Numbered from the stretch's first letter, positions 51,032-59,636 are shown. The stretch: 64,000 bases of DNA from Microbacterium sp. MYb66 (GCF_002979435.1 NZ_PCOV01000003.1:248001-312000); one strand, 5' to 3'. Made by a program: numbers and translations. The notes: generated by a model not told the origin, from the letters alone.

Positions 51032-51087
51032 CGTGTCGCCCCCGGACCAGTGGAGGTGGATTCGATCTCCATCAGCAGACGAACTGC

Positions 51088-51093
51088 TAGTCT
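51088..51093 (+). promoter_or_regulatory. -10 element of a leaderless small-ORF promoter
   Basis: TAGTCT is seven bases before the ATG at 51101. It is the main evidence, with composition, that the small ORF is expressed. Confidence 0.4.
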
Positions 51094-51100
51094 CCCCGGC

Positions 51101-51304
51101 ATGTTCTTCGCAATCGGTTTCGTGCTGTCGGTCGTCGTCGCGTTTGTCAGCCCCTACCTCTTCGATGCATTAGTGGAAGCTCCCGCGCTCCCTACCGCGA
51201 TAACGGTGGTCCTCTCATGGATCGTCTTCGCGGGAGGGGGGTATCTCCTCGACCGGCGCAAGCGCCGTCAGACAGAGATCGTCGAGGGTGAGCGAAGGGC
51301 ATAG
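51101..51304 (+). CDS. Small hypothetical membrane protein between duplicated terminators
   Basis: A 67-residue protein with two hydrophobic helices (about 2-22 and 32-50) and a highly charged C-terminal tail (LDRRKRRQTEIVEGERR) expected to be cytoplasmic. It is not recognised. Its codons are less G/C-biased than its neighbours (GCA, TTA, GTG, TCA, ATA and GCG mixed). It lies in a 280-base unique segment bracketed by direct repeats of 81 and 82 bases, as if inserted between the betaine operon and the convergent AI-2E gene. Confidence 0.55.
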   Translation: MFFAIGFVLSVVVAFVSPYLFDALVEAPALPTAITVVLSWIVFAGGGYLLDRRKRRQTEIVEGERRA

Positions 51305-51311
51305 AAGCCCG

Positions 51312-51393
51312 CGTCTGAGCCGGAACGACAGAAGCGCCCGGGCCCCTCAGGGGTCCGGGCGCTTCTGTCTTTCGTGCGAGATCAGAGCCGGGC
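51312..51393. repeat. Direct repeat copy 2
   Basis: The partner of 50951-51031, offset by 361 bases. Its right end includes the final codons and stop of the AI-2E-family gene on the minus strand (51382 onward). Confidence 0.9.
51331..51365. terminator. Terminator between convergent genes (copy 2)
   Basis: The same hairpin as at 50970, followed here on the plus strand by TGTCTTTCG. It can serve the small ORF on one strand and the AI-2E-family gene on the other. Confidence 0.78.
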
Positions 51394-52611
51394 GTCCTGC
51401 CGCGGCACCAGGACCTGCTTGATGATGATGAGGATGGATGCCGTGACCGGCACGGCCACCAGTGCGCCGAGGAGGCCGAGCAGCGTGCCGCCGGCGAGAG
51501 CGCCGATCACGACGAGTGAGCCGGGGACCGAGACGGCCCGGTTCATCACGCGCGGGGTAATCACGTAGGCCTCGATCTGCATGTAGACGAGGTAGATCGC
51601 GGCGAAGATCAGTGCGGCGATCGGGTTGCTGAAGAGGGCGAGGCACGTGCCGAGGATCCAGAACAGCACCGAGCCGACCAGGGGGATCAGCGTGACGCAG
51701 AACGCGATCGCCGCCATGAGCGGCGGGAACGGGAGCCCGAGGAAGAAGTAGAGCAGGAACGCCAGCGTCGCGTTGCAGAACGCCAGAACCACCATCCCCA
51801 TCACGTAGCCGCCGACCGAGTCGGTGATCTGGTCGGTGATGTCGCTGGCGCGAGCGCGGTCGCGGGCCGGAGCGAGTCGCAGCATCCCCTGCTTCATGGC
51901 GGGCAGCGAGGCGAGGAAGTACAGGGTGAGGACCAGGACGATGATGGCGCCTGAGATGCCGGTGGCGATCGAGGCGCCCACGGCGAGAGCGCCGCCGCCG
52001 ATCGTCGCCAGGTTGCCGAAGTCGGTCAGGAACGCCTGCACCTCGGCGACGAGATCCTGGAACTGGTCGCCGAACTGGGCATCGAGGGTCGCGTACACAT
52101 CGCTCTGCGTGAACTCCCGGATCATTCCGGGGACCGAGCCGACGAAGCTCACGATCTGATCGATCACGACCGGGATGATCATCCACAGCACGAGGGCGAA
52201 CACCACGATGAGCGCGAGGATCGTGATGACGACCGACAGCACCCGGGAGACCCCGCGACGCTCCAGGAAGCGGACGGAGGGGTCGAGACCGAGTGCGCCG
52301 AACAGGGCGAGTGCGATGTAGATGAGCACGGTCGACAGGTTCGACAGCGCGAGGCCGATCAGGATCGCGCCGAGTGCTCCCAGCGTCACGAGGAAGCCGA
52401 ACACGAAGGGGCGGTCGATGCGGGTCCAGAACGAACGGCTCGGCGTCATCGGCTCGATCACGACGTGGCGGGAGCCCGCTCCGCCTGCGGTCGCAGCGGC
52501 GGCGATGGCGGATGCCGGGCCGTCGTCGACGACGACCTTCTCCGGCGCGGCCGCGGAACCGGGTGCGGCGTCGTCGAGGGGCGCGGATGCCGGAGAGTCT
52601 TCGTTGCTCAT
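51382..52611 (-). CDS. AI-2E-family transporter
   Basis: A 409-residue polytopic protein of the AI-2E (UPF0118) family. A 60-residue hydrophilic Ala/Pro-rich N-terminus precedes eight helices. IIPVVIDQIVSFVGSVPGMI and LPFPPLMAAIAFCVTLIPLVG are typical, and the end carries YVITPRVMNRAVSVPGSLV. Members export autoinducer-2 or act as sodium/proton antiporters; the family name does not prove AI-2 transport. A TATCGT -10 box sits six bases before the ATG at 52611, suggesting a leaderless message. It is divergent from chorismate mutase. Confidence 0.9.
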   Translation of the reverse strand: MSNEDSPASAPLDDAAPGSAAAPEKVVVDDGPASAIAAAATAGGAGSRHVVIEPMTPSRSFWTRIDRPFVFGFLVTLGALGAILIGLALSNLSTVLIYIALALFGALGLDPSVRFLERRGVSRVLSVVITILALIVVFALVLWMIIPVVIDQIVSFVGSVPGMIREFTQSDVYATLDAQFGDQFQDLVAEVQAFLTDFGNLATIGGGALAVGASIATGISGAIIVLVLTLYFLASLPAMKQGMLRLAPARDRARASDITDQITDSVGGYVMGMVVLAFCNATLAFLLYFFLGLPFPPLMAAIAFCVTLIPLVGSVLFWILGTCLALFSNPIAALIFAAIYLVYMQIEAYVITPRVMNRAVSVPGSLVVIGALAGGTLLGLLGALVAVPVTASILIIIKQVLVPRQDARL

Positions 52612-52617
52612 GTGCTC

Positions 52618-52623
52618 ACGATA
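52618..52623 (-). promoter_or_regulatory. -10 element of the AI-2E-family gene (leaderless)
   Basis: TATCGT on the minus strand, six bases before the ATG at 52611. Confidence 0.5.
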
Positions 52624-52661
52624 GCGGTGCGATGAGTCGAATCCGTGGTGTTCCGCGGCTC

Positions 52662-52667
52662 TAGAGT
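52662..52667 (+). promoter_or_regulatory. -10 element of the chorismate mutase gene (leaderless)
   Basis: TAGAGT, six bases before the ATG at 52674. The gap AGGGGC is purine-rich but too close to act as a ribosome site. Confidence 0.5.
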
Positions 52668-52673
52668 AGGGGC

Positions 52674-52973
52674 ATGACCGCCGCTGAGGACCCGAAGGCC
52701 GAACTGCTCCGACTTCGCGCCACCATCGACAACATCGACGCCGCCCTGATCTTCATGCTGGCCGAGCGCTTCCGCGCCACCCAGCAGGTCGGACACCTCA
52801 AGGCGGAGCACGAGATGCCGGCGTCCGACCCGAATCGGGAGGAGCAGCAGGTCGCGCGGTTGCGCGCTCTCGCCGAGGAGGCGCATCTCGACCCGGAGTT
52901 CGCGGAGAAGTGGTTCAACTTCGTGGTGGCGGAGGTCATCCGCCACCACACCGAAGCGGCCGAAGGCCGCTGA
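52674..52973 (+). CDS. Chorismate mutase (AroQ class, short)
   Basis: A 99-residue all-helical AroQ-type chorismate mutase converting chorismate to prephenate for Phe/Tyr synthesis. The first helix has LLRLRATIDNIDAALIFMLAERF with the active-site Arg, then VGHLKAEHEMPASDPNREEQQ with Lys, Asp and Arg/Glu. The size matches the cytoplasmic actinobacterial enzymes, which are weak alone and are boosted by DAHP synthase. Initiation is probably leaderless. A hairpin follows directly. Confidence 0.9.
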   Translation: MTAAEDPKAELLRLRATIDNIDAALIFMLAERFRATQQVGHLKAEHEMPASDPNREEQQVARLRALAEEAHLDPEFAEKWFNFVVAEVIRHHTEAAEGR

Positions 52974-52981
52974 GAGAGGTG

Positions 52982-53020
52982 CCGGACGGGCGACGGTGTG
53001 TGCAGCACTCGCCCGTCCGG
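52982..53020 (+). terminator. Hairpin after chorismate mutase
   Basis: CCGGACGGGCGA pairs perfectly with TCGCCCGTCCGG over a 15-base loop, starting nine bases after the stop. Confidence 0.7.
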
Positions 53021-53044
53021 AGCTATCTGAGGTCGATTGACCAA

Positions 53045-53067
53045 CTAAGTTCAATGAATAAACTTAG
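53045..53067. promoter_or_regulatory. Probable ROK-type operator upstream of the ROK repressor
   Basis: CTAAGTT (53045-53051) and AACTTAG (53061-53067) form an inverted repeat with a nine-base A/T-rich spacer, in an otherwise G+C-rich intergenic region. It resembles XylR/NagC-type ROK operators and suggests autoregulation of the gene at 53151. I find no second copy before the ABC operon at 58391. Confidence 0.6.
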
Positions 53068-53150
53068 GGAGAGACTACGGATCGCGCCACGATCTGTCAA
53101 CAGCCCGCGAGCCGGAGAAGGCCGCGAGCGAGCTCCGGAACGGAACCGCC

Positions 53151-54335
53151 ATGCTGATCACGGATGAGGGTCTCGACACCCAGGCCTCGGTGCGGCGTGC
53201 GAATCTCCGGCGGGCGCTGCAGCTCGTCTTCCGGAACCCGGGCACGCAGACGCGGGCGGGAATCGCGAGGTCGACCGGACTCACCGCCGCGACCGCCTCG
53301 TCCCTCGTCGCCGAGCTCATCGACAGCCGGCTGATCATCGAGGGGGAGCAGGCCGCGAGCACCGGCGGCAAGAGAGCGACCACCCTCAGCGTCGACGCGG
53401 GGCATCATCTGATCCTGGTGCTGGTGATTCAACCTCTTCACGCGCACATCGCCCTCGTGGCCCTCGACGGCACGGAGGTCGACGTCCGGAGGGTGAGCTA
53501 CACGACGGAGAACCGCGATCGGACCCTCGACGACGCCGTCGCGTCCGTGGCAGCGGAGTTCGGCGACCGGCTGCTCGCCGCCGGCGTCCAGCTCCCCGGA
53601 ACCACCGATGGCCGCATCGTCCTCGAGAGCGTGCAGCTCAAGTGGGACGACGTCCCTCTCGCCGAGCGGTTCGAACGGATCCTCGGCGCACCGGTGCTGC
53701 TCATCAACGACGTCGATGCCGAGGCGATCGCCGAAGCCGGCATGGAGGAGTCCCCCTCCGGGTACCGGCTCTTCCTCCACCTCGGCGGCGGTGTCGGAGC
53801 GGCCGTGACGCTGAACGGAGAGCTCGCCCCCGGTCCGCGCGATCGCGCCGGTGAGATCGGTCACGTGCAGGTCGTCTTCGGAGAGGCCGCGCGGGCATGT
53901 CGATGCGGACAGCGCGGATGCCTGGAGTCGGCTGCGGCACTGGGCGCGATGATCGGCGACGAGTTCTCCGACGCGATGGACGCTCCCGAGATCCGCGCGC
54001 TCGCGGCTCAGGCCGACGAGGAGCATCTCGACGAAGGCGCCCGCGCGCTCGCGAGAGCGGTGAAGCTCATCAGCGCGCTGCTCGATCCGACCGAGGTCGT
54101 CATCGGCGGACCGGCGACGGAACTCGGGCCCCGCTTCCTCGACCGCGTGCGTCGGGAGACCGAGTATCCGGCCCGCGGTACGGCGCAGGTGCCCGTCCGC
54201 TACGCCGACCCTCGGGTGTCGCTCGCCGCCGGTGCCGCGCAGGCCGCACTCACCGCTGCGCTCGGCGTGCGCTGGAATCCGGAGCAGCTGCGCGCGGCAT
54301 CCTCGTCGGCCGCGGCATCCACCTCTGGCCTCTGA
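53151..54335 (+). CDS. ROK-family transcriptional repressor
   Basis: A 394-residue ROK repressor with an N-terminal winged helix (TRAGIARSTGLTAATASSLV around residues 34-53) and a sugar-kinase-like ROK domain. The domain has HLGGGVGAAVTLNGEL, GEIGHVQVVFGE and the zinc motif CRCGQRGCLES. The kinase-type catalytic Asp of ROK sugar kinases is partly preserved (LINDVDAEA), but the nucleotide loop after strand 1 is not (VIQPLHAHIALV), so it should act only as a sensor-repressor. Nearby carbohydrate transport and catabolic genes suggest a sugar effector. Confidence 0.87.
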   Translation: MLITDEGLDTQASVRRANLRRALQLVFRNPGTQTRAGIARSTGLTAATASSLVAELIDSRLIIEGEQAASTGGKRATTLSVDAGHHLILVLVIQPLHAHIALVALDGTEVDVRRVSYTTENRDRTLDDAVASVAAEFGDRLLAAGVQLPGTTDGRIVLESVQLKWDDVPLAERFERILGAPVLLINDVDAEAIAEAGMEESPSGYRLFLHLGGGVGAAVTLNGELAPGPRDRAGEIGHVQVVFGEAARACRCGQRGCLESAAALGAMIGDEFSDAMDAPEIRALAAQADEEHLDEGARALARAVKLISALLDPTEVVIGGPATELGPRFLDRVRRETEYPARGTAQVPVRYADPRVSLAAGAAQAALTAALGVRWNPEQLRAASSSAAASTSGL

Positions 54336-54400
54336 CCCGTCAGGGCTCGGCATGCAGGAGCTCTCTGCGAAGGGCGGGGTCGAGCATCCGCTCCGGGAGC

Positions 54401-55168
54401 TCAGCCGCCGAACTCGCCGGTCAGGATCAGCTCGCTGTGGTTCGTGCTGCAGGTGTCGCTGATCGGGTCGATCAGGCTCGTGTCGTTCAGCAGCGCTCCG
54501 GGCGTGTGCCCGTCGCCGCGCACCCACGCGAGCAGGGCGCTGAACGCCTCGGACAGGGTCGTCTCCGAGGCGTCGGCGAGCCTCTCGAGCTCGGCGGATG
54601 CCGCGTCGACGCGGTTCTTCCACTCGGTCTCATCGAACGCCTGGTAGGCCGTAAACCCGATGTCGGCGTTCGACAGCGCGCTGTAGACCGTCGAGAACGC
54701 CGCGCACTCGGTGGTGATGGCGTCGTCGCGGACGAACTCGGCGGTGGAGAAATGCGGCTTCGCGACCCATTCGACACCGTCGACGGTCCAGACCGAGAGC
54801 GTCGGCACGGTTTCCTCGGTGACCGGCCACACCAGCGACGTGGTGCCGTCGCACGTGCCACGGAGCGCCGACTGTCCGACTGCCATCGCGTCGCCGAGCT
54901 CGATGTGGAAGTTCGTCCCGCCCTGACACTCGAAGTCGATCGTCACCGATCGGGTGCCGTCGGGGATGGGGAAGTCGATGCCGGGGAGGGTGCCGGTCGG
55001 CCCGGTGCCCGTGATCGCGGGACCGTTCGTGGTCAGCTCGACGACGGTCTCGACCGTCGGGGTCGGCGCCGGGCTGGCCGTCGGTTCGGCCGCGGTGCAG
55101 CCGGCCAGTGCCGTCGCGAGGACGGCGAAAGCGGATGCCGTGAGGATCGCAGAGCGTGCAGCGGGCAT
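54401..55168 (-). CDS. Secreted lipoprotein of unknown function
   Basis: A 255-residue protein with a signal peptide ending in LAGC (Cys24) and a Pro/Thr/Ala linker. I do not recognise the mature domain. It contains four or more Cys (FECQGG, GTCDGT, TECAAF, DTCSTNH), compatible with two disulfides outside the cell. It follows the MalG-like permease gene by 53 bases on the same strand and may be part of, or read through from, the sugar ABC operon. The ATG at 55168 has AAGGAG four bases upstream. Confidence 0.7.
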   Translation of the reverse strand: MPAARSAILTASAFAVLATALAGCTAAEPTASPAPTPTVETVVELTTNGPAITGTGPTGTLPGIDFPIPDGTRSVTIDFECQGGTNFHIELGDAMAVGQSALRGTCDGTTSLVWPVTEETVPTLSVWTVDGVEWVAKPHFSTAEFVRDDAITTECAAFSTVYSALSNADIGFTAYQAFDETEWKNRVDAASAELERLADASETTLSEAFSALLAWVRGDGHTPGALLNDTSLIDPISDTCSTNHSELILTGEFGG

Positions 55169-55221
55169 GGGACTCCTTCGTCGCGGCATCCGCCCGTGCG
55201 GAGGGCGGATGCCGCAGAAGC

Positions 55222-56145
55222 CTACTTGACGCTGCCCGCGGTCAGACCGCCGACCAGGCGCTTCTCGATGAGCATGAACAGGATGACCACCGGCAGGATC
55301 GCGACGATCGAGACGCCGAACACGTACTGCCAGCTGGTCTCGTACTGTCCGACGAACTTCGTCAGCGCGACCGACAGCGGCTGGTTCTTGTCGGTGGACA
55401 GGATCACGAGGGAGGCGGCGAACTCGTTCCAGCAGGCGACGAACGTGAAGACGATAGCGGTGACGATGCCCGGCCAGACGAGCGGCAGGTTGATCTTGAA
55501 CAGCACGGTGAAGCGTCCGGCGCCGTCGATCTGCGCGGCCTCGTCGACCTCCTTGGGGATGCCCGCGAAGAACGAGTGCATGATCCAGACGGCGAACGAC
55601 AGGTTGAAGGCGGCGTTGATGAAGATCATCGCCGCCCAGGTGTCGCCGAGACCCAGCGTCGTGAACTGGCGGAACAGACCCGATGTGAGAACCGCCGGCT
55701 GCAGCATCTGCGTGACGATCACGAGGAACAGGAACACCATGCGCCCCGGGAACTTGAACCGCGCCGTGTAGTACGCGGCCGGGAGGGAGACGAGCAGCAC
55801 GAGCAGCGTCGCGAACACGGCGATGATGATCGTCGAGATCAGGTTGTAGGGCAGCGGCGTCTCGGGGGTGGACCACATCGAGATGTAGTTCTCCCAGTGC
55901 CACTCGATCGGGAAGTACGTCGGGTCGACCGAGCGGATCTGCGACTTGGTCTTCACCGAGCCGAAGAACATGATCAGGTACGGCAGCACGAAGATCGCGA
56001 GCACCAGGAACCCGGCGACGGTGCGCAGGATCACACGCGGCAGGGTCACCTGGTCCGCGGTGTAGCGGCGCTTGCGCCCGGGGATCGGCGGCATGCGGTC
56101 GCCGCGGCCGGCGGTGGTCACGAGGGCGGTCTCGGTCACGGTCAT
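55222..56145 (-). CDS. Carbohydrate ABC transporter permease (MalG-like)
   Basis: A 307-residue MalG/CUT1-type inner permease with six helices. The EAA loop is GIPKEVDEAAQIDGAGRFTV, and the C-terminus MLIEKRLVGGLTAGSVK is the standard MalG ending. An N-terminal cytoplasmic extension of about 35 residues includes PGRKRRYTAD. The ATG at 56145 is two bases after the MalF-like stop. No dedicated ATPase is in the operon, as is usual for CUT1 systems that share an MsiK-type ATPase. Confidence 0.93.
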   Translation of the reverse strand: MTVTETALVTTAGRGDRMPPIPGRKRRYTADQVTLPRVILRTVAGFLVLAIFVLPYLIMFFGSVKTKSQIRSVDPTYFPIEWHWENYISMWSTPETPLPYNLISTIIIAVFATLLVLLVSLPAAYYTARFKFPGRMVFLFLVIVTQMLQPAVLTSGLFRQFTTLGLGDTWAAMIFINAAFNLSFAVWIMHSFFAGIPKEVDEAAQIDGAGRFTVLFKINLPLVWPGIVTAIVFTFVACWNEFAASLVILSTDKNQPLSVALTKFVGQYETSWQYVFGVSIVAILPVVILFMLIEKRLVGGLTAGSVK

Positions 56146-56147
56146 GA

Positions 56148-57119
56148 TCAGACCTCCTTCATGGGCTTGACGATCTTCACGTAGGCCGCGACGATCACGA
56201 TGACGATGAGGAAGGCGACCACCGAGAGGGCGCTCGCGACATCCACCTTCTTCTGCAGCTCGATGTACTTGAAGATCAGGGTCATGATCGTGTCGGCGCC
56301 GTAGCCGGGTATCGACCCGGTCATCACCTTGAGGATCGGCAGCGAGTTGAACACGTTGATGATGTTGATGAGGATCGCCACCGCCAGGGCGCTGCGCAGC
56401 TGCGGCAGCACGATCGACCAGTAGGTGCGGGTGGGGCTCGCGCCGTCCATCTTCGCCGCCTCGATCGCGTCGGCCGGCACCGACTGCAGTCCGGCGAGGA
56501 TCGTGTAGGTCGTGAACGGGAGCGACACGAAGATCGCGATCACGATCGACCACGTGAACGCGGTCGCGGGGTTCTTCGTCCACCCGTACCCGACGGCGTC
56601 ATCCGAGAGCCCGATGTCGTAGAGGAACTTGTTGAAGATGCCGAAGTACGGCTCGAGGCTGTAGTAGAACACCATCGTCGTCATGACGACGGACGCCGCC
56701 CACGGCACGATCACGGCCATGCGCACGAGCTGGCGCCCGGGGAAGGCCTTGTTGAGGATCTGCGCGAGGCCGAGGGAGATGAGGACCGTGAGGGTCACGA
56801 CCGCGACGACCCAGACGATCGTCCGGAAGAAGATCGGCCAGAACTCGGTGAAGGTGAAGACGGTGACGAAGTTGTCGAAGCCGACCGACCCCTTGTCGAG
56901 GCCCGACAGCGAGATGTCCCGCGTCGAGTTGAAGAACATCACCCCGGCGGGGAACAGCACCACGCCGATGATCAGCAGCAGCGCGGGGGCGATCCAGGGC
57001 AGCGCCTGGAGGAGGTCCTTTCCACCCGGCTTGCCACGCGTGGCATCCGGAGTGCGGGGGGTGCGGGGGCGGCCGGTGGCCGCCCCCGCGAGGTTCGAGG
57101 ACTCTTTCGTCTGGCTCAT
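56148..57119 (-). CDS. Carbohydrate ABC transporter permease (MalF-like)
   Basis: A 323-residue CUT1 permease with six helices after a 35-residue hydrophilic N-terminus. The EAA loop reads SVPADAIEAAKMDGASPTRT. It pairs with the MalG-like protein. It begins at ATG 57119, 30 bases after the binding-protein stop. Confidence 0.93.
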   Translation of the reverse strand: MSQTKESSNLAGAATGRPRTPRTPDATRGKPGGKDLLQALPWIAPALLLIIGVVLFPAGVMFFNSTRDISLSGLDKGSVGFDNFVTVFTFTEFWPIFFRTIVWVVAVVTLTVLISLGLAQILNKAFPGRQLVRMAVIVPWAASVVMTTMVFYYSLEPYFGIFNKFLYDIGLSDDAVGYGWTKNPATAFTWSIVIAIFVSLPFTTYTILAGLQSVPADAIEAAKMDGASPTRTYWSIVLPQLRSALAVAILINIINVFNSLPILKVMTGSIPGYGADTIMTLIFKYIELQKKVDVASALSVVAFLIVIVIVAAYVKIVKPMKEV

Positions 57120-57149
57120 GGGGTACCCGAACCTCTCCGATCAGCGGGC

Positions 57150-58391
57150 TCAGCCCGCGTCGACCTGCGCCTGGATCTCGGTCAGCACGTCCTGCGCCGG
57201 CTTCGACTGCAGCTGTCCGAACAGCGACTTGAACGCACCGTCGGCGGCCGACCACTGCGGGTTCGTCGACGGGTAGAACTGGGCGTCGGGCAGCACGTCG
57301 AGGAACGGCTTGAGAGCCTCCTCGCCGGCGAGCTGCTCGGCACCGGACTTGGTGACGGGGAGGAAGCCCTCGGCCTGCACCCACGGCACGTACACGTCGG
57401 CCGCGTAGTAGTAGTCGAAGAACTTCGTGATCGCTTCCTTCTTGTCGTCATCGTTCTGGAACGCCATCAGCTGATCCATGACGCCGAGCGTGAAGGGCGA
57501 GCCGTCCTTGGTCGGGATCGGGACGATGGAGTAGTCCAGCTCCGGGTTGCCCTCCTCGATCTGTCCGACCGTCGGCGGGAGGCCGACCTGCATGCCGATC
57601 TTGCCCTGGATGAAGATGTCCATCAGCGGAGAGCGCTGCGTCGAACCCGGGTCGGCCTGCGTCGCACCGGCGTCGATCATCTTCTTGATCTGCTCGGCGC
57701 CGACGAGGTTCTCGGGGGTGTCGATCGTGATCTCCGAGGCGTCGCCGAACGAGCCGCCGCCGCCCCACAGCCACACGGCCGCCTCGGCCTGCGCCTCTTC
57801 GGAACCGAGCGGCATGCCGTAGCCGGCGACACCGCCGCCGAGAGCGGAGACCTTGGTCGCGGCGTCCAGCAGCTCGTCCCAGTTGGTCGGTGCCTCGACG
57901 CCGGCCTGGTCGAGCAGGGCGTTGTTGACGAACAGCGCACGGGCCGATGCGATCAGCGGCAGGGCGTACGCCGTGCCGTCGACCTCGGCGTTCTTGATGA
58001 ACGAGTCCTGGAAGTCGGCGTAGGTCTCTTCCGAGACGACATCCTTGGTCGGGTAGAGCAGCTCGTCGCCGACGAAGCCCGCGAAGGGGCCGCCGTTGTA
58101 GATGTCGGGTGCTTCGCCCGCCTGGATCTTGGTGGAGATGACCTTCTCGAGGTTGTCCCAGGACTGCACCTCGAGCTTGACCTTGATGTCGGGGTTGGCC
58201 TTCTCGAACCCGTCGATCACGGTCTCCCAGTTGGCCTTGGTGCCGTCGGAGTAGCTGGGGACGAGGAGGTCGAGCGTGGTCGAACCCTCGGCGTCGCCGT
58301 CTCCGGACGACCCGCCGAACCCGCACGAAGCGAGCGAGAGCGTGGCGACGGCCGCAATGGCGGCGGCGCCGAACCGCAGTGACTTCTTCAT
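57150..58391 (-). CDS. Carbohydrate ABC transporter substrate-binding lipoprotein
   Basis: A 413-residue family-1 extracellular solute-binding protein. The signal peptide ends in the lipobox LASC (Cys23). Sugar-binder features are present: WETVIDGFEKANPDIKVKLE, IQAGEAPDIYNGGP, and QWSAADGAFKSLFGQ near the C-terminus. It is the first gene of the uptake operon. The ligand is unknown; the divergent amino-sugar-type catabolic operon suggests a hexosamine or an oligosaccharide containing one. The ATG at 58391 is the only good start before the signal sequence. Confidence 0.93.
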   Translation of the reverse strand: MKKSLRFGAAAIAAVATLSLASCGFGGSSGDGDAEGSTTLDLLVPSYSDGTKANWETVIDGFEKANPDIKVKLEVQSWDNLEKVISTKIQAGEAPDIYNGGPFAGFVGDELLYPTKDVVSEETYADFQDSFIKNAEVDGTAYALPLIASARALFVNNALLDQAGVEAPTNWDELLDAATKVSALGGGVAGYGMPLGSEEAQAEAAVWLWGGGGSFGDASEITIDTPENLVGAEQIKKMIDAGATQADPGSTQRSPLMDIFIQGKIGMQVGLPPTVGQIEEGNPELDYSIVPIPTKDGSPFTLGVMDQLMAFQNDDDKKEAITKFFDYYYAADVYVPWVQAEGFLPVTKSGAEQLAGEEALKPFLDVLPDAQFYPSTNPQWSAADGAFKSLFGQLQSKPAQDVLTEIQAQVDAG

Positions 58392-58572
58392 GTGTATTGC
58401 ATTCCTCACTGTGATGTCCGCTCCCTCGTCGGCGGGGCCGCTTCGGGAGAGGGTGTGGTGCACAGTCGCAAGCACATCACGCGACGGTGCGTGGTGATCG
58501 TTTCGCCGGATGGCAGCCGCGATCGTTCAAGCCGGGGCTCGGGGTTCTCGACGGCGGCCGGGGTCGGAGTCG

Positions 58573-58601
58573 AGGATGGAACTTGTCCGATTATTTGTCA
58601 A
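58573..58601 (-). promoter_or_regulatory. Candidate promoter of the sugar ABC operon
   Basis: On the minus strand a consensus TTGACA (58596-58601) is followed after 17 bases by CATCCT (58573-58578), a weak -10. The -35 overlaps the A/T-rich dyad, so binding there would repress. The leader would be about 175 bases. Confidence 0.35.
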
Positions 58602-58631
58602 GGCAACAAACAAATCAAGCAGAACCTGAGG

Positions 58632-58659
58632 TTGCCGTTCTTTTGCGCCATACTATGAT
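58632..58659 (+). promoter_or_regulatory. Candidate promoter of the amino-sugar operon
   Basis: TTGCCG (58632-58637) and TATGAT (58654-58659) are separated by 16 bases. The transcript would begin near 58666 with a leader of about 47 bases. Confidence 0.45.
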
Positions 58660-58712
58660 CGAATAGAGCCATAAACAATCACAACTATGCAACTTCTCGC
58701 TTGAAAGGCACC

Positions 58713-59612
58713 ATGATGACGGAATCACTGCCCGGCGCACACATGCGCGAAGAGGTCCACTCCCAGCCGCAGACCTGGGCCACGGCCGCAGATCTGAAAG
58801 CCGAGCAGAGCCTGCTCCCGGCGGCCGGTGCCCGCGTGGCCGTCGTCGGCTGCGGCACGTCGTGGTTCATGGCGCAGTCGTACGCCGCCCTCCGCGAGAG
58901 CTCCGGGCAGGGCGAGACCGACGCGTACGCCGCCTCCGAGGCGTTCATCGACCGCGGGTACGACGCGGTCGTCGCGCTCACCCGATCCGGTACGACCACC
59001 GAGGTGCTCGAGCTCGTCGACCGCGTCAAGGGGCGTGTGCGGACGATCGGCGTCATCGGCGACCCGACGTCTCCGCTCGTCTCGCTCGTCGACGACGCGG
59101 TCCTGCTGCCGTTCGCCGATGAGAAGTCGGTCGTGCAGACGCGCTTCGCGACCACGGCCCTCGCGCTCTTCCGCGCCTCGCTCGGTGAAGACCTCACCGC
59201 CGCCATCGCCGACGCGGCCGCGGTCCTGGCCGAGCCCGGCGACGATGAGCTGCGCGACGCGGACCAGTACACGTTCCTCGGCAGCGGCTGGACGATCGGG
59301 CTCGCACACGAGGCCGCGCTGAAGCTCCGCGAGTCCTCGCAGTCGTGGACCGAGTCCTACCCGTCGATGGAATACCGCCACGGTCCGATCGCGATCGCGG
59401 CGCCGGGTCGCGTGACCTGGCAGTTCGGCGCGGCGCCCGAGGGGCTCGCGGCGCAGGTGGAGGCCACCGGCGCTCGCTTCGAGCAGCGCGCGATCGACCC
59501 GCTCGCCGATCTGGCCCGCCTGCACCGCACCGCTCTCGACCGCGCCGTCGCACGGGGACTCGACCCCGATCAGCCCCGCAACCTCACGCGATCCGTCATC
59601 CTGGATGCATGA
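58713..59612 (+). CDS. SIS-domain sugar isomerase/deaminase (AgaS/FrlB-like)
   Basis: A 299-residue protein with two SIS domains, like the isomerase half of GlmS. SIS 1 has VAVVGCGTSWFMAQSYAAL and the phosphosugar loop LTRSGTTTEVLEL. SIS 2 has FLGSGWTIGLAHEAALKLRE with the catalytic ESYPSMEYRHGP stretch. No glutaminase domain is present. Such proteins deaminate or isomerise amino-sugar phosphates, for example galactosamine-6-phosphate to tagatose-6-phosphate in AgaS. It is first in an operon with ROK and PfkB kinases and a class II aldolase. ATG 58713 or 58716 is possible; AAAGG precedes both. Confidence 0.83.
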   Translation: MMTESLPGAHMREEVHSQPQTWATAADLKAEQSLLPAAGARVAVVGCGTSWFMAQSYAALRESSGQGETDAYAASEAFIDRGYDAVVALTRSGTTTEVLELVDRVKGRVRTIGVIGDPTSPLVSLVDDAVLLPFADEKSVVQTRFATTALALFRASLGEDLTAAIADAAAVLAEPGDDELRDADQYTFLGSGWTIGLAHEAALKLRESSQSWTESYPSMEYRHGPIAIAAPGRVTWQFGAAPEGLAAQVEATGARFEQRAIDPLADLARLHRTALDRAVARGLDPDQPRNLTRSVILDA

Positions 59613-59636
59613 CGCACGACGCCGCCGGAGCCGACC

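Larger units (their letters stand above)
58392..58712. other. 321-base divergent regulatory region
   Basis: No gene is visible here. The left part (58392-58560) is G+C-rich leader of the binding-protein transcript. The right part (58580-58712) is markedly A/T-rich for this genome and contains opposing promoters and an ATTTGT-N11-ACAAAT dyad (58593-58598 and 58610-58615), a plausible DeoR-type operator. Confidence 0.7.

Noticed and set aside
50951..51393. Insertion sequence or composite transposon
   Set aside because: The flanking repeats are direct, contain a terminator and gene end, and enclose no transposase or inverted termini.
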